From NCBI GenBank assembly GCA_965153355.1, contig OZ231126.1:44268001-44332000 (forward strand): 64,000 nt of DNA, in the 5' to 3' direction. Position 1 is the stretch's first letter. Each line of letters starts with the position of its first letter. The notes beneath the pieces were generated by a model. The model made no database searches, was not told the origin of the DNA, and saw only the letters and a program-made list of their open reading frames with translations. Source of the DNA: Flaccisagitta enflata (lineage: Eukaryota; Chaetognatha; Sagittoidea; Aphragmophora). Made by a program: the position numbers and the translations under genes. Below, in pieces: positions 42,339-54,790 of the stretch.

Positions 42339-43488
42339 CAGGGTGTATCATGCCAAATTAGATATAAGAAAACGATAGCATTCTGCTTCTAAAAGTGCAA
42401 AAAAAGATCTGAAAAAAAATTCAAAAAGCATACAAGCTCCGGTTTTTTGTGTAAAAATTTTATGAGTCTGGGTCAAATATTCTAGCCACAACATTAATTT
42501 GAAGTTAACTGAGCATTTAGAGGAGAAGTTTTTTGGATATGATTGTGATGCTGAAAGCCTTTCTTTGAATTGCTCTCATTTCTAGATGGCTTAACCCACA
42601 TTTGCCAGATTAGTCTCAAATTAAAGAAAATTTGATAAGCTTTAATTTGGGACCAATCTTGCATCTGTAACTTAAGTCGTTTAGAAGTAAGAGCAATTCA
42701 AAAAAAAACTTTCAGAATTAAAATCATGTTCAAAGTGCTTCTCCTCTTAATGCTCAATTTATTTCAAATTGATATTGTGGCAACAATATTTGACCCAGAC
42801 CCATGAAATTTTTACACAAACAAGGCCAACACCTATAAGTCGCGTGCGAGACTTAAATATGTAATTAGCTTATTACATAACCACATAACTAAAATGACTT
42901 TTATTGAATTTGATATATGTAACATGACTTAAAATGATCTAAAATGACCTAAAATGACTTAAAATGACCTAATTTGACTTAAATTGACCTAAAATGACTA
43001 AAATGATTTAGTGACTATAATGACTTAAATTGACTTAAATCGACTTAAAATGACTTTAAAAGAATTTGATTGACCTAGAATTACTGAAATTGAATTAAAC
43101 TGACCTAAATTGACTTAAACAGACCTAAAATCTCAAAAATGATGAAAATTATTGAAATAACTCAAATGACTTAAATTGACTTAAACTGACTTAAAATGAC
43201 TTAAAATGACTTAAAATGATCTAATTTGACTATAAATAACCCAATTGACCTAAAATGAGTTAGTAGAAATAAAACGAATAAAAAAAGTAAAGTGTGACGG
43301 ACCAACCGACCGACCAACCGACCGACCAACCGACCGACCGACGGACAAAGCGGGGTGTAGAGTCGCGTAGCACGCGACTAAAAACCAGAGCTCATGTGCT
43401 CTTTGAATCTTTTTTCAAAATTATTTTTGCACTTTTAGAAACAGAATGTCATCGTTTTCTTATATCTAATTTGGCATGATACACCCTG
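42339..43488. mobile_element. Tc1/mariner-like foldback element with an HCE in its right arm
   Basis: Ends CAGGGTGTATCATGCCAAAT (left) and its exact inverse (right), flanked by TA at 42337-42338 and 43489-43490. The left arm runs without a break through GCTCCGGTTTTTTGTGTAAA and GAGTCTGGGTCAAATATT. In the right arm the corresponding T run is split by an HCE of about 560 bp. Confidence 0.9.
42821..43384 (-). mobile_element. HCE with minisatellite core, nested in the mariner-like arm
   Basis: The 5' end on the minus strand is TTTTTAGTCGCGTGCTACGC, then CTACACCCCGCTTTGTCCG, GGTCGG repeats and CACACTTTACTTTTTTTATT-like sequence. The 3' end is GTCTCGCACGCGACTTATAG, GTGTTGGCCTTGTTT. The core (42885-43270) is TTAAAATGACCT-type 10-12 bp units. 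Confidence 0.88.
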
Positions 43489-43499
43489 TATTTTCATTC

Positions 43500-43705
43500 T
43501 CCGCTGTCCTCTTCTTCCTCTGTCCTCTTCCTCTTCTTCTTCTTCCTCTTCTTCCTATTTTTCTTTTTCTTCCTCCTTCTCTTTCTCTTCCTTTTCTTCT
43601 TCTTCTTTTTCTTTTTCTTCCTTTTCTTCTTCCTTCTCTTTCTCTCCCTTTTCTTCTTCCCTCTCTTTTTCTTTTTCTTTTTCTTTTTCTTCTTCTTTTC
43701 TTAGA
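43500..43705 (+). repeat. CTT/TTTTC-rich microsatellite
   Basis: Imperfect CTTCTT, CCTCTT and CTTTTT repeats. With the CTT block at 42235-42300 it brackets the mariner-like element. Confidence 0.9.
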
Positions 43706-43885
43706 TTCCTTTCCATAGGAGAAACCTCAGTACACTCATTGCGTAGGTGACGCTCAAATTGTCTTAACGTTACCAAGATTAAATTTTTCTTCCAAAATCA
43801 TTTTTTAGTCGCGTGCACGCGACTCTACAACCCGCTCCGTCGGTCGGTCGGTCGGTCGGTCGGTCCGTCGGTAACACTGCTTTTT

Positions 43886-44468
43886 GGGCAGCGGCCCCGA
43901 AGGGGACGAAGTCCTGTAGAACACAGGGGGACTTCGTTCGTTCGTTCATTCGTTAGTTAGTTCGTTCGTCCCCCCCCCCTTATCAGGCCCCTCAGGCCCA
44001 AAATCTGGCCTCTCAGGCCTCAAATCCAGCCTCTCAGGCCACAAATCCAGCCTCTCAGGCCTCTAATCCATCCTCTCAGGCCTCAAATCCAGCCTCTCTG
44101 GCCTCAAATCCAGCCTCTCTGGCCTCAAATCCAGCCTCTCAGGCCTCAAATCCGGCCTCTCAGACCTCAAATCCGACCTCTCAGGCCTCAAACCTGGCCT
44201 TTCAGACCTGAAATTAGGCCTCGCAAGCCTCAAATTGAAATTCCCATGCCTCAAACCTGTCCTCTCATGCCTCAAATTTGGCCTTAAGTTAGTTGTCTCA
44301 AGCTTCCAATTGGCATTCTCAGGCCTTAGATCAGTTTTCTTAGACCTCAATTTAAGCTCTTGAAGGCCTTCAGTCAACCCTCTATGTAGCATATCATCCA
44401 CGTAAGGCAGGACGAACGAAAGTCCCCCTGTGTTCTACAGGACTTTGTCCCCTTCGGGGCCGCTGCCC
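43886..44468. repeat. Inverted-repeat cassette enclosing a minisatellite
   Basis: Left GGGCAGCGGCCCCGAAGGGG, CGAAGTCCTGTAGAACACAG, GGGGGACTT-CGTTCGT. The right end is the inverse, CGAACGAAAGTCCCCCTGTG, TTCTACAGGACTTTGTCCCC, TTCGGGGCCGCTGCCC. The enclosed array (43979-44400) has units CTCTCAGGCCTCAAATCCAG. Confidence 0.88.
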
Positions 44469-44589
44469 TGCTTCCCCTCACTCCAACTCACAATCACTCA
44501 AAGCAGGGCAAAGGGTATCGCTGACCATGTATTGCCCTTGGGCGACCTGTTAGCGTCTTTTTGGGTCGTCTGGAGTTATTTTGAGTCAT

Positions 44590-45415
44590 TTTTTTGTTGT
44601 TTTTGGGAATTATTGGTTGCTTTTGGTCATTTTTGGTCATTTTTGGTCATTTTTGGTCATTTTGGTCATTTGGTCATTTTGGTCATTTTTGGCCATTTTT
44701 GGTCATTTTTGGTCAATTTTGATCATTTTTGGTCATTTTTGGTCATTTTTGGTCATTTTTGGTCATCTTTGGTCATCTTTGGTCATTTTTGATCATTTTT
44801 GGTCATTTTTGTCATTTTGGTCATTTTGGTCATTTTTGGTCATTTTTGGTCATTTTTGGCCATTTTTGGCCATTTTTGATCATTTTTGATCATTTTTGGT
44901 CATTTTTTGTCATTTTTGGTCATTTTTGATCATTTTGGTCATTTTTGGTCTTTTTTTGGTCTTTTTTGATCATTTTTGGTCATTTTTGGTCATTTTGGTC
45001 ATTTTGGTCATTTTTGGTCATTTTTGATCATTTTTGGTCATATTTGGGCATTTTTAGTCATTTTTGGTCATTTTTTGTCCTTTTGGGTCAATTTGGTCAT
45101 TTTTGGTCATTTTTGGTCATTTTGGTCATTTTTGGTCATTTTGGTCACTTGGATCATTTTTGATCATTTTTGGTCATTTTTGGTCATTTTTGGTCTTTTT
45201 GGTCATTTTGGTCATTTTGATCATTTTTGGTCATCTTTGGTCATCTTGGTCATTTTGGTCATTATGGTCATTCTGGTCATCTTGGTCATTTTGGTCATTT
45301 TTGGTCATTTTTGGTCATTTTGGTCATTTTGGTCATTTTGGTCATTTTTGGTCATTTTTGATTATTTTTGGTCATTTTGGTCATTTTGGTCATTTTGGTC
45401 ATTTTTGGTCATTTT
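44590..45415 (+). repeat. 11 bp TTTTTGGTCAT minisatellite
   Basis: About 75 units, mostly TTTTTGGTCAT with TTTTGGTCAT and TTTTTGATCAT variants. Confidence 0.97.
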
Positions 45416-46240
45416 TGGTTAAAGTCTGCTGGTTAAAGTCTGCTGGTTAAAGTCTGCTGGTTAAAGTCTGCTGGGTAAAGTCTGATGGTTAAAGTCTGCT
45501 GGTTTAAATCTGCTGGTTTACATCTTCTGGTTTAAGTCTGCTGGTTTAAATCTAATGGGTTAAGTCTGCTGGTTAAAGTCTGCTGGTTTAAATCCACTGG
45601 TTTAAGTCTGCTGGTTTAAAACTAATGGTTTCAGTCTGCTGGTCTAATGGTTTAAGTCTGCTGGTTTAAGTCTGCTGGTTAAAATGATATTAAAGATAAT
45701 TATGGTTTAAGTCTGGTTTAAGTCTGGTTTAAGTCTGGTTTAAGTCTGGTTTAAGTCTGGTTTAAGTATGGTTTAAGTCTGGTTAAAGTCTGGTTTAAGT
45801 CTGGTTTAAGTCTGGTTTACGTCTGGTTTAAGTCTGGTTTAAGTCTGGTTCAAGACTGGTTCATGTCTGATTTATGTCTGGTTTAGGTCTGGGTTAGGTC
45901 TGGTTTAGGTCTGGTCTATGTCTGGTTTTTGTCTGGTTTATATTTGATTTAGGTCTGGTTTTGGTCTGGTTTTGGTCTGGTTTTGGTCTGGTTATGATCT
46001 GGTTTTGGTCTGGTCTAATTCTGGTTTGAGTCTGGTTTGAGTCTGGTTTGAGTCTGGTTTGAGTCTGGTTTGAGTCTTGTTTGAGTCTGGTTTGAGTCTG
46101 GTTTGAGTCTGGCTTACATCTGGTTTATGTCTGATTTAGGTCTGATTTCGGTCTGATTTAATTCTGGTTTGAGTCTGGTTTGAGTCTGGTTTGAGTCTGG
46201 TTTGAGTCTGGTTTGAGTCTGGTTTGGGTCTGTTTTGTGT
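45416..46240 (+). repeat. 14 bp then 11 bp GGTTTAAGTCT minisatellites
   Basis: GGTTAAAGTCTGCT units to about 45690, then GGTTTAAGTCT units drifting to GGTTTGAGTCT. Confidence 0.96.
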
Positions 46241-46674
46241 TTAAGTCTGATTTTCGATAAAAAGATACAATAAGGAGTCAGGTCAGTTCAGTGATTTTTG
46301 TCCTGCACGCGACTTATAGGTGTTGGCCTTGTTCTAAACGAATTAAGCTATAACTTTCTGCTTGGTCTAGATTTGAAGAACTTTCGAAGTTCTTTCAAAC
46401 AGTCACTGATTTTTTGTATTTTCATTGAGGCTAAGCCGGTCAAAGGCATCAGAAACCGCCATGTACGGTTTTTTTTTGCCATGGTTAAACTGAAAAATAT
46501 AGAAGAGGGCTTTATGTTATTAATGCATCTTTATTATCTTTTATATGTCCTCATTTTATTTTCTTCTTTTTAGTCGCGTGCACGCGACTCTACAACCCGC
46601 TTTGTCCGTCGGTCGGTCGGTCGGTTGGTCGGTCGGTTGGTCGGTCACGCTTTACTTTTTTTATCAATTTTATT

Positions 46675-47110
46675 TCTTTAAGTCATTTTTAGTCATTTTT
46701 AGTCATTCTCAGTCATTCTAAGTCATTCCAAGTCATTCCAAGTCATTCTAAGTCATTTTAAGTCATTTTAAGTCATTATTGTCACTTTAGTCAATATAGT
46801 CCTTTTCATCATTTTAAGTCATTTTACGTCATTTTAAGTTATTTTAAGTCATTTCAAGTGATTTTAAGGCATTTTAAGGCATTTTAAGTCATTCTAAGTC
46901 ATTTTAAGTCATTATGGTCATTTAAGTCAATATAATCCTTTTCATAATCTTAAGTCATTTTAAGTCATCTTAAGTCATTTTATGTCATTATAAGTCATTA
47001 TAAGTCACTATACATCATTTTAAGTCATTTTAAGTCCTTTTTAGTCATTCTAAGTCATTCTAAGCCATTCTCGGTCATTTTAGTCATTTTAGTCAATATA
47101 GTCATTTCAC
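46675..47110 (+). repeat. 10 bp AAGTCATTTT minisatellite
   Basis: AAGTCATTTT, AAGTCATTCT and related units. The same unit is at 52370-52450. Confidence 0.95.
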
Positions 47111-49810
47111 TTTTTATCTAAATAATTACAGGTAATTATAGGTCATTATGCAATTTTGGGTAATCATAGGTAATTATAGGTCATTATGCAATTATAGGTA
47201 ATCATGGGTCATTGTAGGTAATTATAGGTCACTTTGTAATAATAGGTAATTAAGGGGTGGCTAAAAAAAAACCTAATGGTAAAATTGTTTACATAGAAAC
47301 GGGCGGCCATCTTGGTTTCTTTTTTGGTTGCTAGGGAAAAACTTAAGAATGCAGCATCCGCAGCCCAGTAGAACGGATCAGCAATCTCAGATTTTCTTGA
47401 AACCCCTGCCAATATTTGGGTGAAGCACAGTTGAAAACAAAAGAACAATGGGGTGTGATTGTATAAGCAAAACAATTTAGGGGGTGGTGCAAAGGTGACA
47501 ATTTTTTGTCATCATACAGCTTTTCTTTTTTTACCGACTAATAAAATGAGAAACCAACACATCACTGGTTTTAAAACCTTTATCATAGTTGCACATTTTA
47601 ACTAAATTCAAATCAAAGTTTTGTTGTGGTTCAACAAATATACTGCAATATGCAAATTAGTTTTAAAACTTAAAAAATGACTGGTCCTTCAATGTTCAGT
47701 AAAGCAAAGTTTTATTCAAATAATTTCTTGTGACAATAAAAATATTGATATCAATCAAGAATTTTGCAAGAGTCAAAACATTAAAGCCTTACTATTCCAA
47801 TTACCTTGTGAATTAACACTTAACTTTCAATAGCCATATCTTTTGTTGGTTAAGATTTGAAGCAAGAAATTTTGTATTTTCCAGACTGTTTCATTTCTTA
47901 TGACTGAAGAGATCATCTGCAATCTTTGCACAATGTTAAGGGATCAAAAGTCTACATGATTCATCATTAATCTCTGACCCAAAGTATTTTACAAAATAAT
48001 AGTAAAGAAAAGGTAAAATTTCTTGTAGACAACTCATCTTTATCTAGTCTGTGTTTGTTCAGGAATCTATACTGTTGATGACAGCAATATGTAAATGAGA
48101 TTTTTAGAAATGAGGATCCAACTCCAAGTGATTGGGCTTTAAAAATGTTTAAAAATTCATATTGCCAAGTGGTTCTAATGCTCCAAGACAGAAATGAATA
48201 ACATTCTCAAATTGGCATACCCAATAGCTAACCAGTTCATCAGTGTGGTGATTACACTTCATTTCAATACTCAACATACCCAAAATGATTTCAAAGAGAT
48301 AATTCCCAAAGGTAATCAATCACCTGCGTAAAAATTTAAATACTGAATTTCAAGCACGCCCTTAAATATTGATTTTTCAAATATATGACTAATTGCATGT
48401 ACCTTGGCAAATAAAGATGGTATAATCAGTCAACTGAGAGTGCTTTTTAAATACCCCAGCTTAGATCAAAACTGCTTACCTGAATCATGTTTTCTTAGTT
48501 ATCTATACAATATTTCCAAATACATTGGGTTATTTCATAGCTGTATAAATGTTGATATAGACAAATGTGTAGTCTGCAATATGCAAATTAAGTTTTAAGC
48601 AGAAAAGGAAAAAATCATAGAATGTTCCATTTAAAGAATACTCATTTGCATATTGTGGCAATGGACTTTTCTTTATAAGAATGAAGGTTTTGCATAAGTT
48701 TTAAGTGCTCACATTTGATGGTGTGATTACATGGACTTTTAAAAGAATGATTACATTCTGTACATAGTCATTTTTTGTTTGAGTTTTCTTTTGACTCCTA
48801 TTTGTATTTTTTTCCCAAGAAGCTAAGTTATATATATGGTAGATATCAAATTTTAAGCAATTACAGTTGCATTTTAGTCACAAAATCTAATTTGCATATT
48901 GTAGTCAGAGATATTTTTTTTCTTGAGAAATGTAATTGTTAGAAAACACTTGCTTTACATATGGAGATTTCTTTTTATGACTATATTCTTCTTTCTTAAC
49001 TCATCCACTATCTGAAATTAATCATTGTTTGAATTGAAGGATTGAAAAAAAAGTGTGTCCTAAAACACTATATTATGTGCAAAATGAAAAATAATACAAA
49101 AAAAAATAATATTGGTCAATTGTCTTATAGGAAATTTTATGTGGGCCTGTGACTTAAAACAAGGCTGAGTTCATTTAGCGATTTAACTTGGATCATTAAG
49201 AAAGAAGAAATAATGTGTTTATGGAATTCTTAGTTCAAAACATTATATTGACAAAGCCTTTGTACAAGGAGCACAAGTGTTGTTTTCCATGGGTCAATTT
49301 AAAAAAAAAGATATGGAAAATCAAATTTGACCTCTGGATGATGCTATCATTTTCAAACTGATTTGCATAATGTGGTTTGGAAACTTTCATACTTTTTTTA
49401 AAAATCATAGAATAGAAATGATGGAATGGTTTTATGTTCATGTGGGGAATGTATCATAGCGCAAGAAATAGCAACAGTCTTTAGTCAACTATTTGTTTGT
49501 TCAAATTTTGAGCCTGAATGATAACTAAACACCTAAAAAGCTAAGATTTCAGGGATAACCTTAAGATTTAATTCAAACACTCCACTTGTTAGTCAATCAT
49601 TCCATTATTTTGAGAAAAGATGAATTAGTTCAAATGATGCTGGATATTTGTGAAAGAACATAAGGTACTAGCTTGGAAAATTTTTACCATGTTGCTTTTT
49701 TTTTTCTTTAAGCATGCAGGTTAAACTTGATTTAAAACTTTATTGGTTAGAAAAACAAAAGATATGCCTCACCAGTTTATCCAGATGCATTACTCATTCA
49801 AACTCATTTG

Positions 49811-50599
<789 letters not shown>

Positions 50600-50964
50600 C
50601 TCATTTGCATATTGCTGTTTGACCATTTTGTTCCTCTTGTGAGCCCATTGAAACAATAACCATAATACAAACATCCTCCTTAAGATTTGAATCTTATAAA
50701 TGAAATGTTTTGAATTGCAAAAAAATGTGTATCATTTCTTGGTTGTTCAAGTTCACACTTTCATTTGTCACCAAGAGCAACATGAAATTTTTTTGTCATA
50801 AAGATTTACCCCCATTGTTCTTTTGTTTTTACTCCTGGCGCAGCGAAGCTTTGCAGCTATCATCGCAAGATGTCTCAGGGTGTAAATTTGCAATTCTACT
50901 GAGGAAAAGAGCAATTTCAGCCAGTAAAACTGGTTACTATTAGGTTTTTTAATAGCCACCCCTT

Positions 50965-51960
50965 ATGTAATTATAGGTAATTATAGGTCATTATAGGTCA
51001 TTATAGGTTATTATGCAATCATAGGTCATTATTGGTAATTATAGGTCAGTATGTAATCAAAGGTAATTATAGGTAAATATAGGTCATTATAGGTCATTAT
51101 AGGTAATTATAGGTAATTACAGGTAATTATAGGTCATTATGTAATTATCGGTAGTTTTAGGTCATATTAGATAATTAAAGGTCATTATACATCATTATGC
51201 AATTATAGGTCATTATTGGTAATTACAGGTCATTATGTAATTATAGATGATTATAGGTAATTAAAGGTAATAATAGATCATTAGAGGTAATTATAGGTCA
51301 TTATGTAATTATAGGTAATTATAGGTCATTATAGATAATTATAGGTAATAATAGGTCATTATGAAATTTTGGGTAATTATAGGTAATCTAAGGTCATTTA
51401 AGGTAATTATAGGTCATTATGTAATTATCGGTAATTATAGGTAATCATAGGTCATTGTAGGTGATTATACATCAATAGACAACTCTAGGTAATTATAGGT
51501 CATTATGCAATAATATGTAATATAATATATGTAATAATAGGTCATTAGAGGTCATTATGTTATTAAAGGTAGTTATGGGTAATTATGGGTAATCATAGGT
51601 CATTATAGGTAATTATTGGTCCATATGTAATTATAGGTAATCATAGGTCTTTATAGGTACTTATAGGTCATTATTTAGTTAGGGGTAATTTTAGGTAATT
51701 ATAGGTAATCATAGGTCAATATAGGTAATTATAGGTCATTATGTTATTTTAGGTAATTGTGGGTAATTATGGGTAATCACACGTCATATAGGCAATTATT
51801 GGTCCATATGTAATTATAGGTAATCATAGGTCTTTATACATACTTATAGGTCAATATTTGATTATGGGTAATTATAGGTAATTATAGGTCATCATAGTTC
51901 ATTATAGGCAATTATAGATTAAAAGGTAATTATAGTCATTATTGTCATTACAGGAAATAA
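50965..51960 (+). repeat. GGTAATTATAGGTCATTAT minisatellite
   Basis: Interleaved GGTAATTATA and GGTCATTATG units, about 1 kb. Confidence 0.95.
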
Positions 51961-52260
51961 CGTACTTATATAATTAGGCGATTATGTAAGCAAGTCTCGC
52001 ACGCGACTTATAGGTGTTGGCCTTGTTTTTTCTTCTTCTGGGCTGAGAAAAATGTCTCACGCCACAGGCTAAAGAGACAAAAAAATGCTCAACTGGAATT
52101 CTTTTAAGATAGCTCAATCAGGCAAGTATTTTGAGTGTTCCAAAGCCATGACCAAAAATAGAAACAAATAAACAAAGCGATTAAAAAAGTGAGGTTCAGA
52201 TGCATTCCCTACTCGATTCCTATTTCTCCTACCCTTATCATCCTTAGTCTCTTTAGTCTC

Positions 52261-52475
52261 TTTTTAGTCGCGTGCACGCGACTCTACACCCCGCTTTGTC
52301 CGTCCGTCCGTCGGTCGGTTGGTCGGTCTGTCGGTGCGTCACACTTCTACTTTTTTTTATCAATTTTATTCCTTTAAGTCATTTTAAGTCATTTTAGAGT
52401 ATACTAAGTCATTCCAAGTCATTCTAAGTCATGCTAAGTCATACTGTAAGTCTCGCACGTTACTTATAGGTGTTT
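52261..52475 (+). mobile_element. Short HCE with AAGTCATTTT core
   Basis: TTTTTAGTCGCGTGCACGCG, CTACACCCCGCTTTGTCCG, TTTTTTTTATCAATTTTATT, a few TAAGTCATTC units, then GTAAGTCTCGCACGTTACTT, ATAGGTGTTT. It is a miniature of the element at 46567-52027; the terminal GGCC is lost. Confidence 0.8.
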
Positions 52476-52499
52476 CTGAAAGTCGAGCTCATCTCTCTT

Positions 52500-52600
52500 C
52501 TCTCTCTCTCTCTCTCTTTTGATTGCCAAGTTATCATCAATATTATTGCAAATTTTCAAACTCAAACTCAAATCATTGGAAAAAAGTCGAATTACGCAAT
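52500..52600 (+). repeat. Fragment shared with 18696-18745
   Basis: TTGATTGCCAAGTTATCATC, AATATTATTGCAAATTTTC and CAAACTCAAATCA after a short (CT)n, as at 18696. Confidence 0.7.
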
Positions 52601-52934
52601 TCGACTTTTTAAAACATACGGGAGAAATAAAGTTTTCCATTTTTGGTTTGAGACAATTTTAGAATATTGAGTTGTTTTTGGGCTGGGATGATACATTTTT
52701 TGATATTCACAGCTAAGAAAGAGCTAATTTTTCTCTTTCAAATGAAGTCTCTACAATCATTAGTTTTGGCGCTATGAATTTTTGAATCTTTTTTCATTTT
52801 TTCGCATTTTTGTGAAATTCAATATCTTTCATTGATCCCATTTCTCGGCTTTATGTGACAAGATATAAAGAGTCAAGATGTTACACAAATTAACTCCAAC
52901 TTTTATGACGCTAGCTTTTGCAATCTACTCTGCA

Positions 52935-53042
52935 TGAGAGAGACAAAGAGAGAGAGAGAGAGAAAAAAAAAAAAGAATAGAATGGGAAAGAGAAAGACAG
53001 AGAGAGACACACACTCCCCCAGACACACACACATAGAGATAC

Positions 53043-53133
<91 letters not shown>

Positions 53134-53135
53134 AA
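52935..53135 (+). repeat. (GA)n microsatellite block
   Basis: GA-rich from 52935, with a pure GA tract at 53043-53132. Confidence 0.95.
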
Positions 53136-54292
53136 GAGAGACAAAGGAAGACCAAGAAAGAGATACAGAAACAGATTGAATGACAAAAACAGGCAGGCAG
53201 TCAACCAGATATCATGAAATGTACTTAGAAGAACATACACTGAAAAAAGAGACTCCTATTTACGACTTTTTTCCAGTCGGCGAGAGTCGCCTTTATTGGT
53301 ATTGTAACTTTGTCTCTTACAACTGATAATTCAGACCGCAAAGAGTAAACGACAAGTCGAACAACAAATAGTTCAAAGAGAATCATTTTAATTTATGATT
53401 GATATGAACATGCATAAATCTGTTTCGGTACAAATCACTGTGGCTACATTTACAACGTCAAGCAGAAAAAAAAAATTGGTGAGAATTTACAAAAGGCCTA
53501 TCGCTAGCCTAAAAGAGGAAGAAGAAATCCGCGTGAAAATCTATGTTTGGAATAATACCATGTTTTGTAGCAAAAAGGCTTAGTGACAAAAAAGCAATAA
53601 TAAATGTTACGCTTTAATTATCGTTTTTAAGGCAAACCATAGCTCATATGAGTATAAATAGCCTTACTGAGCACGGAAAAAGTATCAAAAGGCGGGGCCA
53701 AGTTAACATTTTTCTTCCGATAATTTGAGCATTAAGCTGGTATTGTTTGGCAATAAGTTAGAGAAATTAATCATTTAAGTCTACTGTGTAGCTCCGCATA
53801 ATTCAAGTTCTTACAGCCCTAGGAAAGTTGCAGTATTTGACAATCGATCACATGTTCACAGAAGATGAAGCGTTTGAAGAAAAAAAAACGAAAAAAACAG
53901 ATAACGATTCGGTTAAGCATAAGTAAATGAAAAAGAAGAAGGAAAAACAGCAATTGGGAACATGACAACTATCGAACAGTGTAGTCAAAGTCAGCATCGC
54001 TGAATATGAAACCAATTCCGAGTTTTTTTCTTACACTACATCAAATTCAGATGGCAAAAAGAAATTAAGGGAAAATGCAAATGGATCTGGAGTGAAATCG
54101 TTTTACATTTATGGTAGTTAACACTAGTTAAGATGGAACTACATTCCTAATAGCTTTCACAACATTCTCCACTGATTGTTGAAAAAAAGAAACTTTTTTC
54201 ACGCTACAACAGTCAATCAAATTTGATGGCCTTTCTTTGCCGCACATAATTCTTCACGATTACGTTTGTCTTTCGTTAAATCCACATCTTCA
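53136..54292. other. Unannotated 3' flank of the zinc-finger gene
   Basis: No gene or family recognised. Confidence 0.4.
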
Positions 54293-54706
54293 CAGTCTAT
54301 GGACAAAACGAGGAGAGTAGATTTTGCTGATCACCGGTATGATGCTAAGGACTGAAAGAATTAACGGAAGAACAATTACTACCTGTAGTAATCATTCAAA
54401 ATGTAGGCTTGTAATTACCTCATAGAAAATGACTGAGGACTGAAAGAAACTATTGCAAGAATGATTACTACAGGTAGTAATCGTTCTTCCGTTAGTTTCT
54501 TTCAGTCCTTAGTAATTTTTTTCGAGGTAATTACAAACCTATATTTTGAACGATTACTACAGGTAGTAATCGTTCTTCTGTTAAGTCTTTCAGTCTTTAG
54601 TAAATTTCTATGAGGTAATTACAAACCTACATTTTAAAATCAACTACGCCTAAGCATCATAACGGTGATCAGCAAAATCTACTCTCCTCGTTTTGTCCAT
54701 AGACTG
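54293..54706. mobile_element. 414 bp TIR element with TTCA target duplication
   Basis: Ends CAGTCTATGGACAAAACGAG and its exact inverse, continuing GAGAGTAGATTTTGCTGATC. TTCA occurs immediately outside both ends (54289-54292 and 54707-54710). The interior has three related blocks with ATTACTACAGGTAGTAAT-type palindromes in alternating orientation. No coding sequence. Confidence 0.82.
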
Positions 54707-54784
54707 TTCACTATCTAAATTGTTCATTTGTCTTCTCTCGCGAAATTAATGTGATTACTCTCACAGTCTCACACGCATAAGTTC

Positions 54785-54790
54785 TTTATT
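54785..54790 (-). promoter_or_regulatory. AATAAA overlapping the zinc-finger stop codon
   Basis: The final codons AAG AAA TAA continue with A, so AATAAA contains the stop codon. If used as a poly(A) signal the 3' UTR would be about 20 bases; a downstream signal may be used instead. Confidence 0.35.

Larger units (their letters stand above)
43801..46333 (+). mobile_element. Giant HCE (2.5 kb) with cassette and three minisatellites
   Basis: The 5' end is a T run with AGTCGCGTGCACGCGACT, CTACAACCCGCTCCGTCGG and (GGTC)n. The 3' end is CTGCACGCGACTTATAGGTG, TTGGCCTTGTT. Between them lie a GGCCCC cassette (43886-44468), an 11 bp array (44590-45415) and GGTTAAAGTCTGCT/GGTTTAAGTCT arrays (45416-46240). 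Calling the ends partners is inference from their match to the nested copy at 42821-43384. Confidence 0.7.

Noticed and set aside
44590-45415. Regular short repeats resembling a CRISPR array
   Set aside because: The 11 bp units are contiguous with no unique spacers, and no cas gene is present in this eukaryotic context. The same applies to 32940-35745.
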